DNA from: Maylandia zebra
Lineage: Eukaryota > Chordata > Actinopteri > Cichliformes > Cichlidae
Reading direction: 5' to 3'
DNA length: 64,000 nucleotides
Assembly: GCF_041146795.1 (NCBI RefSeq)
Contig: NC_135171.1
Coordinates: 1,035,001 to 1,099,000 of the forward strand
Under the pieces are notes generated by a model. That model saw only the letters and a list, made by a program, of their open reading frames with translations, made no database searches and was not told the DNA's origin. Both the position numbers and the translations under genes were made by a program. The stretch's first letter is position 1. Each line of letters starts with the position of its first letter. This document shows, piece after piece, positions 40,951-51,937 of the stretch.

Positions 40951-42129
40951 GAAACCGCTCTGACCAAAGTGTTTAATGACATATGTCTGAATACAGACAG
41001 TGGAAAAATGTCAGTCCTAGTTTTACTGGATCTCAGTGCAGCATTTGATACAGTTGACCACAACATATTACTCAAACGACTGGAGAACTGGGCAGTTCTT
41101 TCAGGAACTGTACTAAACTGGTTCAAAACATACTTAGAAAACAGGAAATACTTTGTATCAACAGGTAACTTCACATCTGAGCAGACAAGTATCACATGTG
41201 GAGTTCCCCAAGGTTCCATCTTGGGACCCCCTCTGTTTAACATTTACATGCTCCCACTGGCACAGATTATAAAGAACAACAAAATAAACTACCACAGCTA
41301 TGCAGATGACACACAAATATATATCACAATGTCACCAGGAGACCAAGGCCCTGTACAGGCTCTTGGTAAATGCATTGAGGAAATTAATGACTGGTTGTGC
41401 CACAATTTTCTCCAGCTAAATAAAAACAAAACTGAGGTAATAGTCTTTGGCGCCAAAGAAAAACGATTACAGGTCACCAGAGAACTTCAATCTATACATC
41501 TAAAAACCACAAACCAGGCGAGAAATTTGGGTGTAGTGATGGATGCAGACCTAAACTTAGAAAAACACATTAAGACAATAACAAAATCAGCTTACTATCA
41601 CCTCAAGAATATTTCAAGGATAAAAGATCTGATGTCTCAACAGGACCTGGAAAAACTAGTCCATGCATTCATCTTTAGTAGGCTTGATTACTGTAACAGC
41701 ATCTTTACAGGTCTACCTAAAAAATCAGTCAGACAACTACAGCTCATTCAGAACTCTGCTGCTCGAGTCCTCACTAAGACCAAAAAAGTGGACCACATCA
41801 GTCCAGCTCTGAGGTCTTTACACTGGCTGCCTGTCCGTCAGAGGATAGACTTTAAAGTTCTGATGCTGGCCTATAAAGCTCTAAATGGTTTAGGACCAAA
41901 ATACATCAATGACCTCCTGACCCAGTATGAACCTTCCAGATCCCTCAGGTCATCTGGATCCGGTCTTTTATCAGTTCCCAGAGTCAGAACCAGACACGGA
42001 GAAGCTGCATTCAGCTTTTATGCTCCTTATATCTGGAACAAACTCCCAGAAAGCCTCAGATCAGCTGAAACACTCAGTTTATTTAAATCCAGGTTGAAGA
42101 CTCACCTGTTCTCAGCTGCATTTGAATAA
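40951..42129 (+). pseudogene. L2-type reverse transcriptase, N-terminally truncated, frame intact
   Basis: An unbroken frame of more than 390 codons: ETALTKVFNDI, then LVLLDLSAAFDTVDHNILLK (catalytic Asp), CGVPQGSILGPPLFNIYMLP, HSYADDTQIYITM (YADD box), LNKNKTEVIVFG, NLGVVMDADLNLEKHI, SRLDYCNSIFTGLP, AARVLTKTKKVDHISPALRS and LHWLPVRQRIDFK, ending HLFSAAFE. The endonuclease and the RT start are missing, so it is dead by truncation, but the frame has not decayed. Confidence 0.92.
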
Positions 42130-42228
42130 AGCACCAAATCCACACTTTTAAGCTTAAATTTCAAAACTTACATTTAACTACTGATTTTATCTACTGTTCT
42201 GATTTTATCTGTTTTGATTTTATATACT

Positions 42229-42340
42229 GTTTTGTTTGTTTGTTTGTTTGTTTGTTTGTTTGTTTGTTTGTTTGTTTGTTTGTTTGTTTGTTTGTTTGTT
42301 TGTTTGTTTGTTAATTAGTTTGTTTGTTTGTTTGCTTGTT
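42229..42340 (+). repeat. (TTTG)n microsatellite
   Basis: About 25 units with one interruption (TTAATTAG) near 42,311. Both strands are open across it by chance. Confidence 0.97.
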
Positions 42341-42471
42341 TTAATCAATTTTAAATCATGCTTTTTATTTGTTTTTGTTTCTAATGTCTCTGTAAAGCAC
42401 TTTGAATCACCTTGTTGTTGAATTGTGCTATACAAATAAACTTGCCTTGCCTTGCCTTACACCACTGCAAT

Positions 42472-43942
42472 CAGGAAATATAAAATATTTAGGTTTTAAT
42501 GTCTCTCCCAAGCTTGCAGATCTAACTAAATTAAACCATATCCCACTTTTAAAGAAGGTAGAAGGCGATCTGGCTAGGTGGAAATGTCTACCCATATCAC
42601 TCATGGGAAGGGTTGCCTCTATAAAAATGATGGTCTTACCAAAAATAAATTATTTATTCTCAATGATCCCAACTAAACCACCACAAGATTGGTTCAGATC
42701 TCTAGATTCATGTATGTCCAAATTCCTTTGGAAAGATAAACCCCCACGTATCAGCTTAAAAACACTACAAAAGACCAAGGATAAAGGAGGATTAGATCTA
42801 CCTAACTTTCAGCACTACTTCTTAGCCAACAGGCTTCAGTTTATCTCAGGATGGCTAAAACATACCGTCTTAGATGAACCTTGGCTAGATGTAGAACAAG
42901 CACTTTGCAATAATCTAGAGATCTCAGACCTACCATTTATCAGCTCAAACATCCAACAACATGAATGCTTTAAAAGCATCAACATCAGCTCTTCACTGAC
43001 AGCATGGTGGGAGTTTCTAAAATTGACGGAGTCTTCATTAATCCCATGCAAACGTACACCTATCTGGAACAACCCTGACATATTACAAAACAATAATATG
43101 ATAAACTGTTCAGATTGGAGTGGTAAAGGAATCAAATATTTAGAACATATACTAGAAGGAACAGAATTTATTTCATTTGACAGACTAGTTACACAATATG
43201 GAATCAACAAGAAAAGATTTTTAGAATATCAACAAATTAAATCCATAGTAAAAAAGAAATTTAAACCGGGTCAAGTTGAACTACAAACACCACCAAGTGT
43301 CGTTCAATTTCTTACTCTTAAAACCCCCAAATTACTATCCAAAATATACAGAATGCTTTCTAAAACAGATGAATCAATATCACTTCCTATTGCAAAATGG
43401 GAAGCAGATTTATCAGTTAACTTAGACCTAAACTTCTGGTCTCAGATTTGCTTAAAAACCTTTCATCTAATTAGAAATCCCAGTCTTCAATTAATTCAAT
43501 ACAAAATACTACATAGAGTGCACTATACAGGTCATCAGATGTTCAAGATGGGCTTTACGTCTACCAACAACTGCTCACACTGCCAAACCAATTCACCGGA
43601 CAATTATATCCACGCTCTTTGGTTCTGTCCACCAGTGCAGAAGTTTTGGCGCGAGATATGTGAAGACTTATCAAAGTGTCTGAAATGCAACATTCCAACT
43701 TCCCCCTTAGTGTGTTTGTTGGGCAGCTTAGATAATGTCACTTCAGAAAAGAATATAGCCCATATGGTTTTCACTGCCCTATGCATAGCCAAGAAAACAG
43801 TCCTCATGAACTGGAAAAATAAAAATAATCTTAATTCTAACCAATATAGAAATTATCTATTAGATTACATTAGTCTTGATACAGCCTCTGCCACCACATC
43901 AGATCAATTTCTCTGGGCTCCTTTGATCAGCTCCATCACCTA
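42472..43942 (+). pseudogene. L1-type ORF2 C-terminal half
   Basis: An open frame from the end of the RT to the ORF2 stop at 43,941-43,943: GNIKYLGFNVSPKLADLTKL, SLMGRVASIKMMVLPKINYL, KDKGGLDLPNFQHYFLANRL, then the C-terminal domain with CSHCQTNSPDNYIHALWFCP (a CxxC..H..C zinc-binding-like motif common in L1 ORF2) and a final LWAPLISSIT. The frame is intact for about 490 codons. The fragment abuts the L2 tail at about 42,465, so its 5' part was lost or truncated. Confidence 0.9.
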
Positions 43943-44995
43943 GTGGGGGTGGGGTGTCATAATCTGGTCCCACCTTCGCTGTTGTGATTGGTGTGGGGGT
44001 AGGGACAGGCTTAGGGTGTCGTGGGGTTCCCCAGGAGCATCTTCCTTGGGGGGCTCAATCCGGGGTAGCGGTCATGGCCTATTAGGGGCTCTGTTGGCTC
44101 TTAGGTGATGGTTTCCTCGTGGTAGCCTGGCTGCCCCTGGGTTGGTCCGGGACAGGCGTGGGATTCTGGGGGCGCTCCGTCTCTGGGCTGGGGCCCCGTT
44201 TCCCTGGCGGGTTGCGGAGTATGGGGGTGCCTACTGGGGTCAGCGGGGGAGCTGGCGGGCAGAGGGAGGTTTTGGAGTCTTCTCACACCCCCGTTCTCTG
44301 TGGCCTGCTGGTGCGGGGGGGCAGGAGGAGGAGTTGGCTGTCCGAATTGGGTCTGGAGTGTGGGGCCTCCCTACTGCTGCGGAGTCGGGGCGGTCTGCTT
44401 CTCCCCACCGCAGCGAAAAGGGTAACACCACCTGGGTCTGGGTGCAGTTTCCCCCTCCAGGGACAAGGGTACCTAGACCCGCTTCGTAGAGTACGCTTGG
44501 GGAGTGTGATCGTGTGTACAGCGTCTCTTTATGTCTGTCTCCACGTTGGTTGAGTGTGGAGTAAGTGCATATGAGAGCATGAGGGTGGGAATGGATGTTT
44601 GTATCTGTGTGTGCCTGTATGTCTGTGTCTATATGTCAGGTCGGGTATCAGACACCACCTCTCTGGGGACATCTCAGGCCCTCCAAGGTATGGAGGCCTA
44701 TCTCCCCCCACCACTTCCCCTGCCAGTGGCAGACGCCCTCAGACATCGGTGCGTTGGTGGTCCTTTGTGTCCGGGGGTGGGTGTCCAGGTACACACCGGC
44801 TCACTCCTTGGTGACTGCTTATCGGGGCCTGGAGCCTGGGGCTCGCACGGGCCACTTCGGGTGTGGGGTGCCCTCGGCTTCTCGGCCTGGAGCTTGGTTA
44901 CTCTAGCACAGCTGGCTGCTGGCGGAGCTCACGGGCACATCACTGCAACCCCCCCTGGCTTCTGCTCTGCAGCTGGTGAGTGACCCCTCATCTGT
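43943..44995 (+). mobile_element. L1-type LINE 3' untranslated region
   Basis: G-rich sequence continuing from the ORF2 stop. Its part 44,570-44,990 is repeated in reverse complement at 57,420-57,810 with small differences (for example CTCTCTGGGGACATCTCAGG in both). ORFs in it are by-products of composition. Confidence 0.8.
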
Positions 44996-44999
44996 AGCC

Positions 45000-45560
45000 T
45001 TGCCGGAATGGTAGAGCGGTCTGCACTTGATGATCATAAGCTCCAGCAGAGGTGAACAGTGTTTGCAAGCCACGACAGCATCACAACACCGGGCATTGTT
45101 GATGTGAACACAGAGTCCTGCTTCGCTAGCCTTGACCCCTTCGGCGAGAGCTCTGTCTGCTTGAAAGCATGTTAGCCGGTCGAGTTGAATGGAGCTGTCG
45201 GGAATGTTATTATTGAGCCAAGTTTCCACAAAGGCGAGGACACAACACACTCTCACTGACTTCAAGGTGGACCAAAGTAAGCATACACAATCTAGCTTGT
45301 TGTCCAGGGAGCGCACGCTGGACAGTACGATGGTGGGAATAGCAGGTTTGTTTGGATTAGCCGCTGGCCTGCTCCGGATGCCTCCACACTTACCCTGCTC
45401 TCTCCTCTCGCACAGCCTGAGACGTTTCCACTGTGGGCGAGACCTTGCGGCAGGGATCACTAATTGTAGATGCCTCCGAAGCAGTCCGCTGTTCCTCAAG
45501 AGTGATTGGTGGCTCTTCCGTGATTAGAAAGTTAGTGGATTTGCTTCTCTTGATTTTGAG
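45000..45560 (-). pseudogene. Rex1-like LINE endonuclease fragment
   Basis: Minus strand: RSRPAANPNKPAIPTIVLSS, VRSLDNKLDCV, VLAFVETWLNNNIPDSSIQL (catalytic Glu region), LTCFQADRALAEG and LLELMIIKCRPLYHSGK. It represents the N-terminal endonuclease portion that would precede the fragment at 37,737-39,535 in the same orientation. Confidence 0.82.
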
Positions 45561-45599
45561 AAGGAGCTCATGACTGTAACAGTGTTGTGAAAAACAAGA

Positions 45600-46800
45600 A
45601 AAAGAGCAAAACAAAGACCCAGGAGTTTATTAAAGCAAAAGGTGGAATATTCTTGAATGGCCAAGTCATTGACCTCTTAACCCAATTGAGCGTGCATTTT
45701 ACTTGTTGAAGGCTTGAAACAGAAAGACCCACAAACAAACAGCAACTGAAAGCCTCTGCAGTAATAGCCTGGCAAAGCATTATGTAATGCGGAAGGCTTT
45801 AAGAACCAGGGGACCCAAGGGAGGGTATAAAAGAGGAAGTAGCAGCAGGTCTTCCTCTTCTCTCCTTTGAAGTTATGAGTGGCTGTGAACAATGGTGATT
45901 TGGGAAGTGAAAAGCCTGAGAAGATTTAGTTGCCTGCTACACAAACTGTGGTTATGTATCTCTATAGCAGAGATTCAGGTAATCTGAGAAGACACTAAGC
46001 AAGTTGTGCAGCAAACATAGTAGTCAGTTGCAGGACGGGCTTGTGTCACAGTTTTTTCCTCTTTCTCCTTTTCTGTTGCATTTTCTCCCTAGTTTGTTTC
46101 AGAGCAAGGGTCACCTTTTAAAACTGATTTTCTAAATTTAGTCTGGGTTTGCATTTATGTTAACTGAGCCGGTGCAATATTAGTCTATGTGTAATCTCTG
46201 AGCTGGGTCTCGTGCCTCATGAGAATCAGGTCTTATGGTGGATGGATTTCCTGTGTTTTAACATAAATTGATTGCAGTTATACCAATTATTGCCTTGGGG
46301 AAGCACTTAGTGCGTGGGATAAGTGTTCTTGTGAGCCGTATTTATCTGGGTGGACTTGTTTTTTTTAAAGCAACGAGCACCTGTTTTCTTCTGGTGAGAG
46401 CAAGCTACCAGGTGATTGTTACATTGCTGGCAGATTGCACGATTAAAGGTACAATGTTGGTCGTTAGTGACCTTTTAATTGTGATATTTTAGTTTCATTG
46501 CAGACCTTTTTTTTTCTTTTAAAATAATAAACTTTAATGTATCCTGGCTGATTCTGACCTCTTTGCCACGTTTATTCTGGGTTCATTCCTTTAAGAGCTC
46601 TGGGTCTGAAAGTTTGTATAAGTAGTATAGAGGCCCTTGGCAGTTATTGTGTGGTTTCGATCACTACAATTAAAAAGGAGGAAACTGGTGAAGGAAACAT
46701 CTGGTGATGTCCATGAGTTCAAGACCTCAGGCTGTCAGTGCCAGCAAAGCGTTTTCAACCATGTATTTGAAATGAGCCAGCCATGGGAAGAAGGCTATTC
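45600..46800 (+). mobile_element. Tc1 relic split by a solo LTR
   Basis: Left part 45,600-45,782 (GGTGGAATATTCTTGAATGG, AGAAAGACCCACAAACAAAC, TAGCCTGGCAAAGCAT). Right part 46,669-46,790 (AAAGGAGGAAACTGGTGAAG, GGTGATGTCCATGAGTTC, GCGTTTTCAACCATGTATTTG). Together they give a continuous C-terminal region of the Tc1 family also seen at 36,550. Confidence 0.8.
45783..46668 (+). mobile_element. Solo LTR (886 bp)
   Basis: Begins TGTAATGCGG and ends TCACTACA. It is flanked by the 4-bp direct repeat ATTA (45,779-45,782 and 46,669-46,672) and inserted in a Tc1 relic that is continuous across it. A TATA box GGTATAAAAGAGG is at about 45,824-45,836, and AATAATAAACTTTAATG near 46,525 serves as a poly(A) signal. 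No internal retroviral sequence remains, as expected from LTR-LTR recombination. Orientation follows the TATA and poly(A) order. Family (ERV or Gypsy) not assigned. Confidence 0.75.
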
Positions 46801-47398
46801 TGTGAGCCACAGTCCACCATGAAACACCTCCCCAAACATGAGTCCCAGAGGTGGGACCAAGTCATTGTTTTGCAAGTCTCAAGTAAGTCTCAAGTCTTTA
46901 TCCTCAAGTCTCAAGTCAAGTCTCAAGTAATGTCAGGCAAGTCAGAGTCGAGTCTCAAGTCACTGGTGTAAAAGTCCGAGTAAAGTCACAAGTCTGAAAT
47001 TTTGAATTTCAAGTCCTTTCGAGTCTTTAAAAAAAAAAAACGAAAAAAGCATGTTGCAGTTTTATGCTAAATGTAAATATTAGACCATGTAATTTTTAAA
47101 TCTGTGTTTTTCTCAACACATGACAAAATAGTGAACTTAGAAAATATACACAAATTGTGAAATTGCACCTCTTTAAAATGCAGCTCAATTAAACCTAGCT
47201 CCAAGAATAATTTTCACCGACAGTTCTGAGATAAGCTGCATGTTATTCTTGGATGCGGTTGTAGGACCGGCTTTAAAATCGCATGACAAAAATATCATAC
47301 ACATTAAAAAAAACTGCATCACCAACGTAGCCTGGACAACATTTGCTAGTTAGATGAAGTCAGCTATCTCATCTTAGCATATTTATATGCATATTTAT

Positions 47399-50300
47399 AA
47401 TCAGAATCAGAATCAGAATCAGAATGGGGTTTATTGCCAAATGTTGAGCAGGTTTACAACATTAGGAAATTGCTGCGGTGCTTCAGTGCAAACATGCTGT
47501 CATAAATAGCACTTAAATAGACATGGAAAAAAATAAAAGTAGGGATAAGAATTAAAAGTGCTACGTGGAAAGATATGTGCAAGAGATATACATGAGATAT
47601 ATACATGAGAATAAGAATTAAGAGTGCTACGTAGAAAGATATGTGCATGAGATATACATGAGATATATACATGAGAATAAGAATTATGAGTGCTACGTTG
47701 AAAGATATATACATGAGTGCAGGTGGTGATCAGTGCCAAACATGAAATGATGCAGTGAACACAGCGTAGGGTCATATGTTAGTGGTGGGAACAGTCATAT
47801 GGTTATTGTTCATGTGTCCAACAGCAGAGGGGAAGAAACTGTTCTTATGGCGAGAGGTTCTGGTGCGAATGGACCGGAGCCTCCTGCCTGAGGGGAGCAG
47901 GTCAAACAGACTGTGTCCAGGGTGAGAAGGGTCAGCTGAGATCCGAGCTGCACGCCGCAATGTCCTGGAGGTGTACAGGTCCTGCAAAGATGGGAGTCTG
48001 CAGCCAATCACCTTCTCAGCAGAGCGCACAACACGCTGCAGTCTCTGTTTGTCCCTGATAGTGGCTCCAGCGTACCACACGGTGATGGAGGAGGTGAGGA
48101 TGGACTCGATGATTGCAGTGTAGAATTGCATCATCGTCCGTGTTGGCAGGTTGAATTTCTTCAGCTGCCTCAGGAAGTACATCCTCTGCTGGGCTTTCTT
48201 GATGACGGAGGTGATGGTGGGCTCCCACTTCAGGTCCTGGGTGATGGTGGTACCCAGGAAGCGGAATGAGTCCACAGAGGTGATGGGGGTGTCAGTCAGG
48301 ATGATGGGGGGGAGTGGGGCTGTGTGCTTCCTGAAGTCCACAATAATCTCCACTGTCTTCTGGGCATTCAGCACCAGGTTGTTGTGGCTGCACCAGGACA
48401 CCAGACGTTCAACCTTCCTCCTGTAGGCAGACTCGTCCCCGTCCGAGATGAGTCCAATAACGGTGGTGTCATCTGCAAACTTGATTAGCTTGACAGACTG
48501 GTGGGTGGAGGTGCAGCAGTTGGTGTACAGGGAGAAGAGCAGAGGAGAAAGAACACAGCCCTGAGGGGAGCCGGTGCTGATGGTCCGGGAGTCCGAGACA
48601 TTCTTTCCCAGCCTCACGTGCTGCTTCCTGTCCGTCAGGAAGTCAGTGATCCACCGGCAGATGGGATCAGGCACATTCATCTGGGAAAGCTTGTCTCGGA
48701 GATGGTCTGGAAGGATGGTGTTGAAGGCAGAGCTGAAGTCCACAAACAGGATCCTGGCGTAGGTTCCTGGGGAGTCCAGATGCTGCAGGATGAAGTGTAG
48801 GGCCATGTTGATGGCGTCGTCTACAGACCTGTTGGCTCTATATGCAAACTGCAGGGGGTCCTGAGATGGGAGAGAACTAGGCGCTCAAAAGACTTCATGA
48901 CCACAGATGTCAGAGCCACGGGTCTGTAGTCATTTAGTCCAGTGATCCTAGGTTTCTTGGGGACAGGGATTATGGTGGAGGACTTGAAGCAGGCAGGCAC
49001 ATGACATGCCTGCAGTGAGGAGTTGAAAATGCCAGAAAACACTGGGGCCAGCTCGTTTGCACAGTGTCTGAGGGTGGCAGGAGACACACCGTCTGGGCCG
49101 GGAGCTTTCCGAGCATTCAGACTCTTAAACTGCTTCCTCACATCTGCTTCATGAATATGAAGAGTTGTGGTGGGAGGAGGTGGTGTGAAATCCTCTTTTG
49201 TGTGGGGTGAGGAGGGGGGTGTTGTAGGTGAACGGTTTGAAGGTGGTGATGGCTCTATGTAGGGGGGAGAGGTGGGGGAATTAGTGTCCAAAGTGTCTCT
49301 ATTGTTGGGGCCGTTGGAGGTGTGAAGGCTGCCTGATGGCTCGTCAAAACGGCAGTAAAAGTCGTTGAGGGTGTTGGCTAAGAGCAAGTCATCAGTGGAG
49401 TGGGGGGTTTTAGGCTTGTAGTTGGTGATATTCCTAAAACCTTTCCACACAGAGGCCGAGTCATTCTCTGAGATCTGCTGCTGCATCTTCTCAGAGTGCT
49501 GATGTTTAGCAATGTCCACTTCTTTAGTGAACCTGTACTTGGCCTCTCTGTAGCAGTCCCTGTCTCCGCTTCTGAACGCCTTTCTCTTTTCCAGCCACAG
49601 CTTTTTGAGTTTAGGAGTAAACCAGGGTTTGTCATTGTTATAACTCACCCTGGTGCGTGATGGCACAATGCTGTCCTCACAGAAGTGGATATAGGAGGTG
49701 ACAGTGTCCGTAAACTCGTCCAAGCTGTTAGAAGCAGCCTTCAATGTGTCCCAGTCTGTGGACTCCAAACACGTGCGAAGCTCCTCCACAGCCTCGTTGC
49801 TCCACAGTTTTTTAGTCCTCACGACGGGTTTGGAGAGCTTCAGCCTCTGTCTGTACGCGGGGATCAGGTGGATCATGACGTGGTCAGAAAGTCCGAGTGA
49901 AGCGCGGGGCACCGCGCGATAGGCCCCGCTGATCGTGCTGTAACAGTGGTCTAATGTCCTCTCCTCTCTGGTCGGGCATTTAATATACTGCTTATATTTT
50001 GGAAGCTCATGGCTCAGATTGGCTTTGTTAAAGTCCCCAAGAGCAATGATGAGAGAGGCCGGGAATGTCCGCTCCGTGTGGAGAATCTGCTCCGCGAGTG
50101 CGCACTGAGCTGCCTGCGCATCTGCGTCTGGCGGGATGTAAACAGCGGCCAGGATGAATGAAGCAAACTCCCGCGGAGAATAAAACGGTTTGCAGTGGAT
50201 AAAAAGATATTCCAGAGAGGAAGAGCAGTGCTGAGCAATCACTGTCACATCTGTGCACCAGCCACTATTGATGCAGAAGCAGAGACCTTTGGACTTACCG

Positions 50301-50825
50301 GAGAGAGCGGCCTGCCGGTCCGCGCGCAGCAGATGAAAGCCCTCCAGCTTGAGCGTGCAGTCTGGGATGTTCTCACTGAGCCACGACTCCGTAAAACATA
50401 AGACACAGGAGGAGGCAAAGTCTCTGTTCATGCTTTTCATCAGGGCCAGTTCGTCAATCTTATTGCCGAGTGAGCGTACATTAGAAAGGAAGATCCCAGG
50501 AAGAGCAGTTCGCAGTCCGCGTCTCCTCAAACGCACGAGTGCGCCGGCTCGCTTCCCTCTCTTTCGGCGTCTCGCTTTCCTGGTCAGAGTCAGCAGTAAA
50601 TCTGCCGCAGATGCGACAAATATTGGAAATAAATCCACAGGCGTTGTAGTCCTGTAGTTAAGGAGCTCTTCTCTGGTGTACGAGTATCCAGAGGAGTGCC
50701 CAGACACAGAGAAAATGCACAAAAACAAAACAAAAGTAATGCACTGAAGCACCAGGGCGACCATCCGCGGCGCCATCTTGGTCTTGGTCTTTTCATACGG
50801 TTCTTGGAGTGAGTGCATACACTCA
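47399..50825 (-). mobile_element. Nearly complete Rex1-like LINE
   Basis: About 3.4 kb on the minus strand with endonuclease, RT and C-terminal domain, a 3' untranslated region with several ~60-bp similar blocks (GAGATATACATGAGATATATAC, 47,570-47,720), and a terminal (ATTCTG)n repeat at 47,399-47,426. It lies wholly inside the 46,846-51,929 DNA transposon. Confidence 0.9.
47772..50818 (-). pseudogene. Rex1-like LINE ORF (endonuclease + RT), one frameshift
   Basis: The frame 48,821-50,818 (665 codons) has an initiator at 50,776 (MAPRMVALVLQ) followed by a hydrophobic segment. The APE endonuclease follows: [69 protein letters not shown]. The RT then starts: [42 protein letters not shown]. Near 48,865 a small deletion shifts the frame. 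It resumes as [31 protein letters not shown] (catalytic Asp), [29 protein letters not shown] (FADD) and [14 protein letters not shown], to a C-terminus with [25 protein letters not shown] is the peptide behind the usual Rex1 primer. One lesion only: a recent copy. Confidence 0.93.
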
Positions 50826-51293
50826 TGAAGTTTAGTAACTTCAGGTCACTGCAACAAGCCCAGGTACAGTTTACCGATGGATGGGTACAGGACCTTGAAA
50901 TGCACCGTGTAGAAAGTAAAGACCATCGTACGTATCATAAGTTTACCAGTCTCACAAATCGTCGTCATGAATACACATTCGTTAACCGTTTATTAATAGG
51001 ACCTTTGAGCTCAACGGTAATTAATTAGCAGTGGAAATAATCTCTGGTACGCATTACAGAAATGTAGCAGTGACAATAATATTGTATGCTGTAATCGTAC
51101 TGGGCAATTAGTGATACAAAAAACCTGTTTTATCCTGTGAATAAAAGTATATGTTTTTGTCAATGTACCATAATAACAGAAGCGAAACGCAATATTGTGT
51201 CAGGACAATTCACTATTTATGCACAATAAATAAAGGAGCATAGCGCCACAATTTCTGTTCAGCGCCAGACTTGCTTGTAACCTATATCACCAA

Positions 51294-51578
51294 TTATGTT
51301 AAGAAAAATGACGTATTAACGACTAAAAAACTCTGACCTTCGTGTAAATGCTTGGAGCAGACTAACCTGTGAGCTGGAGGGTTCTGGGACGTTATATTTG
51401 GTCTTTGAATGGCTGCAATCCAGGCCACCCGTCGCCTCTTTGTTACTTCGGAAACATGGCTTGAACAATTTCTCTTCAACGACATAATCCGATAACAACT
51501 GATCTCTTTACCCGTCGGCTTCCCGTGGCTGTCATGCGACCGGCTATTGCAGTTAATAATACAACAGCTTCTTGACAT
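51294..51578 (-). CDS. THAP-domain ORF of the DNA transposon
   Basis: The minus-strand ATG at 51,576-51,578 opens MSRSCCIINCNSRSHDS. CxxxxC is followed about 60 residues later by VCSKHLH, giving the C2CH pattern of the THAP zinc-binding DNA-binding domain. RRRVAWIAAIQRPN supplies the conserved Trp region. The frame stops after about 94 residues (TSFFLT); the AVPTIF-type box at the end of THAP is not obvious and no catalytic domain follows. An upstream in-frame start exists at 51,650. It probably supplied the DNA-binding part of the transposase; alone it could only bind ends. Confidence 0.7.
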   Translation of the reverse strand: MSRSCCIINCNSRSHDSHGKPTGKEISCYRIMSLKRNCSSHVSEVTKRRRVAWIAAIQRPNITSQNPPAHRLVCSKHLHEGQSFLVVNTSFFLT

Positions 51579-51937
51579 TTTTGTGTTTCTTTTTATCGCT
51601 GTGTGACTGATTTCAATTGAAAGCCTGCGTGCGTTAGTACCTCTTGCCACGAGTTCCCAGAATCCTTTGCGGTTCTACCCCGGAATGACATCACATTTTC
51701 AATCTACATGTACATCTAATATACATGTTAAATTTTATATTTGGGGTGAAATATCAAGTCTTTTCAAGTAAACCGGTTCAAGTCCAATTCAAGTCCCAAG
51801 TCATTGGTGTAAAAGTCCAAGTCAAGTCACAAGTCTTAGAACATTTTTTCAAGTCAAGTCTAAAGTCATAAAATTAATGACTCGAGTCTGACTCGAGTCC
51901 AAGTCATGTGACTCGAGTCCACACCTCTGATGAGTCC

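Larger units (their letters stand above)
40951..42470 (+). mobile_element. L2-type LINE, 5'-truncated
   Basis: It begins directly at the LTR edge inside the RT domain and ends after an AATAAACTTGCCTTGCCTTG tail. The 3' untranslated part holds a long (TTTG)n microsatellite. Confidence 0.9.
46846..51929 (-). mobile_element. hAT-like DNA transposon with THAP ORF and an inserted LINE
   Basis: The left end CAGAGGTGGGACC and right end ...GAGTCCACACCTCTG are inverted. The exact 8-bp direct repeat ATGAGTCC lies at 46,838-46,845 and 51,930-51,937. Subterminal zones are packed with CAAGTC / GACTTG repeats (46,860-47,030 and 51,750-51,925). CAGAGGTG ends plus an 8-bp duplication fit hAT; P elements also make 8-bp duplications and carry THAP domains, so that class is not excluded. 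Without the LINE at 47,399-50,825 the element is about 1.66 kb and encodes only a THAP exon. Confidence 0.85.

Noticed and set aside
42220..42435. ORFs of repeated KQTN or CLFV residues
   Set aside because: Translation of the (TTTG)n microsatellite.
44119..44983. Overlapping 100-170-codon ORFs in G-rich DNA (also 57,209-58,934)
   Set aside because: Non-coding L1 3' untranslated sequence; high GC lowers stop frequency and no frame is favoured.
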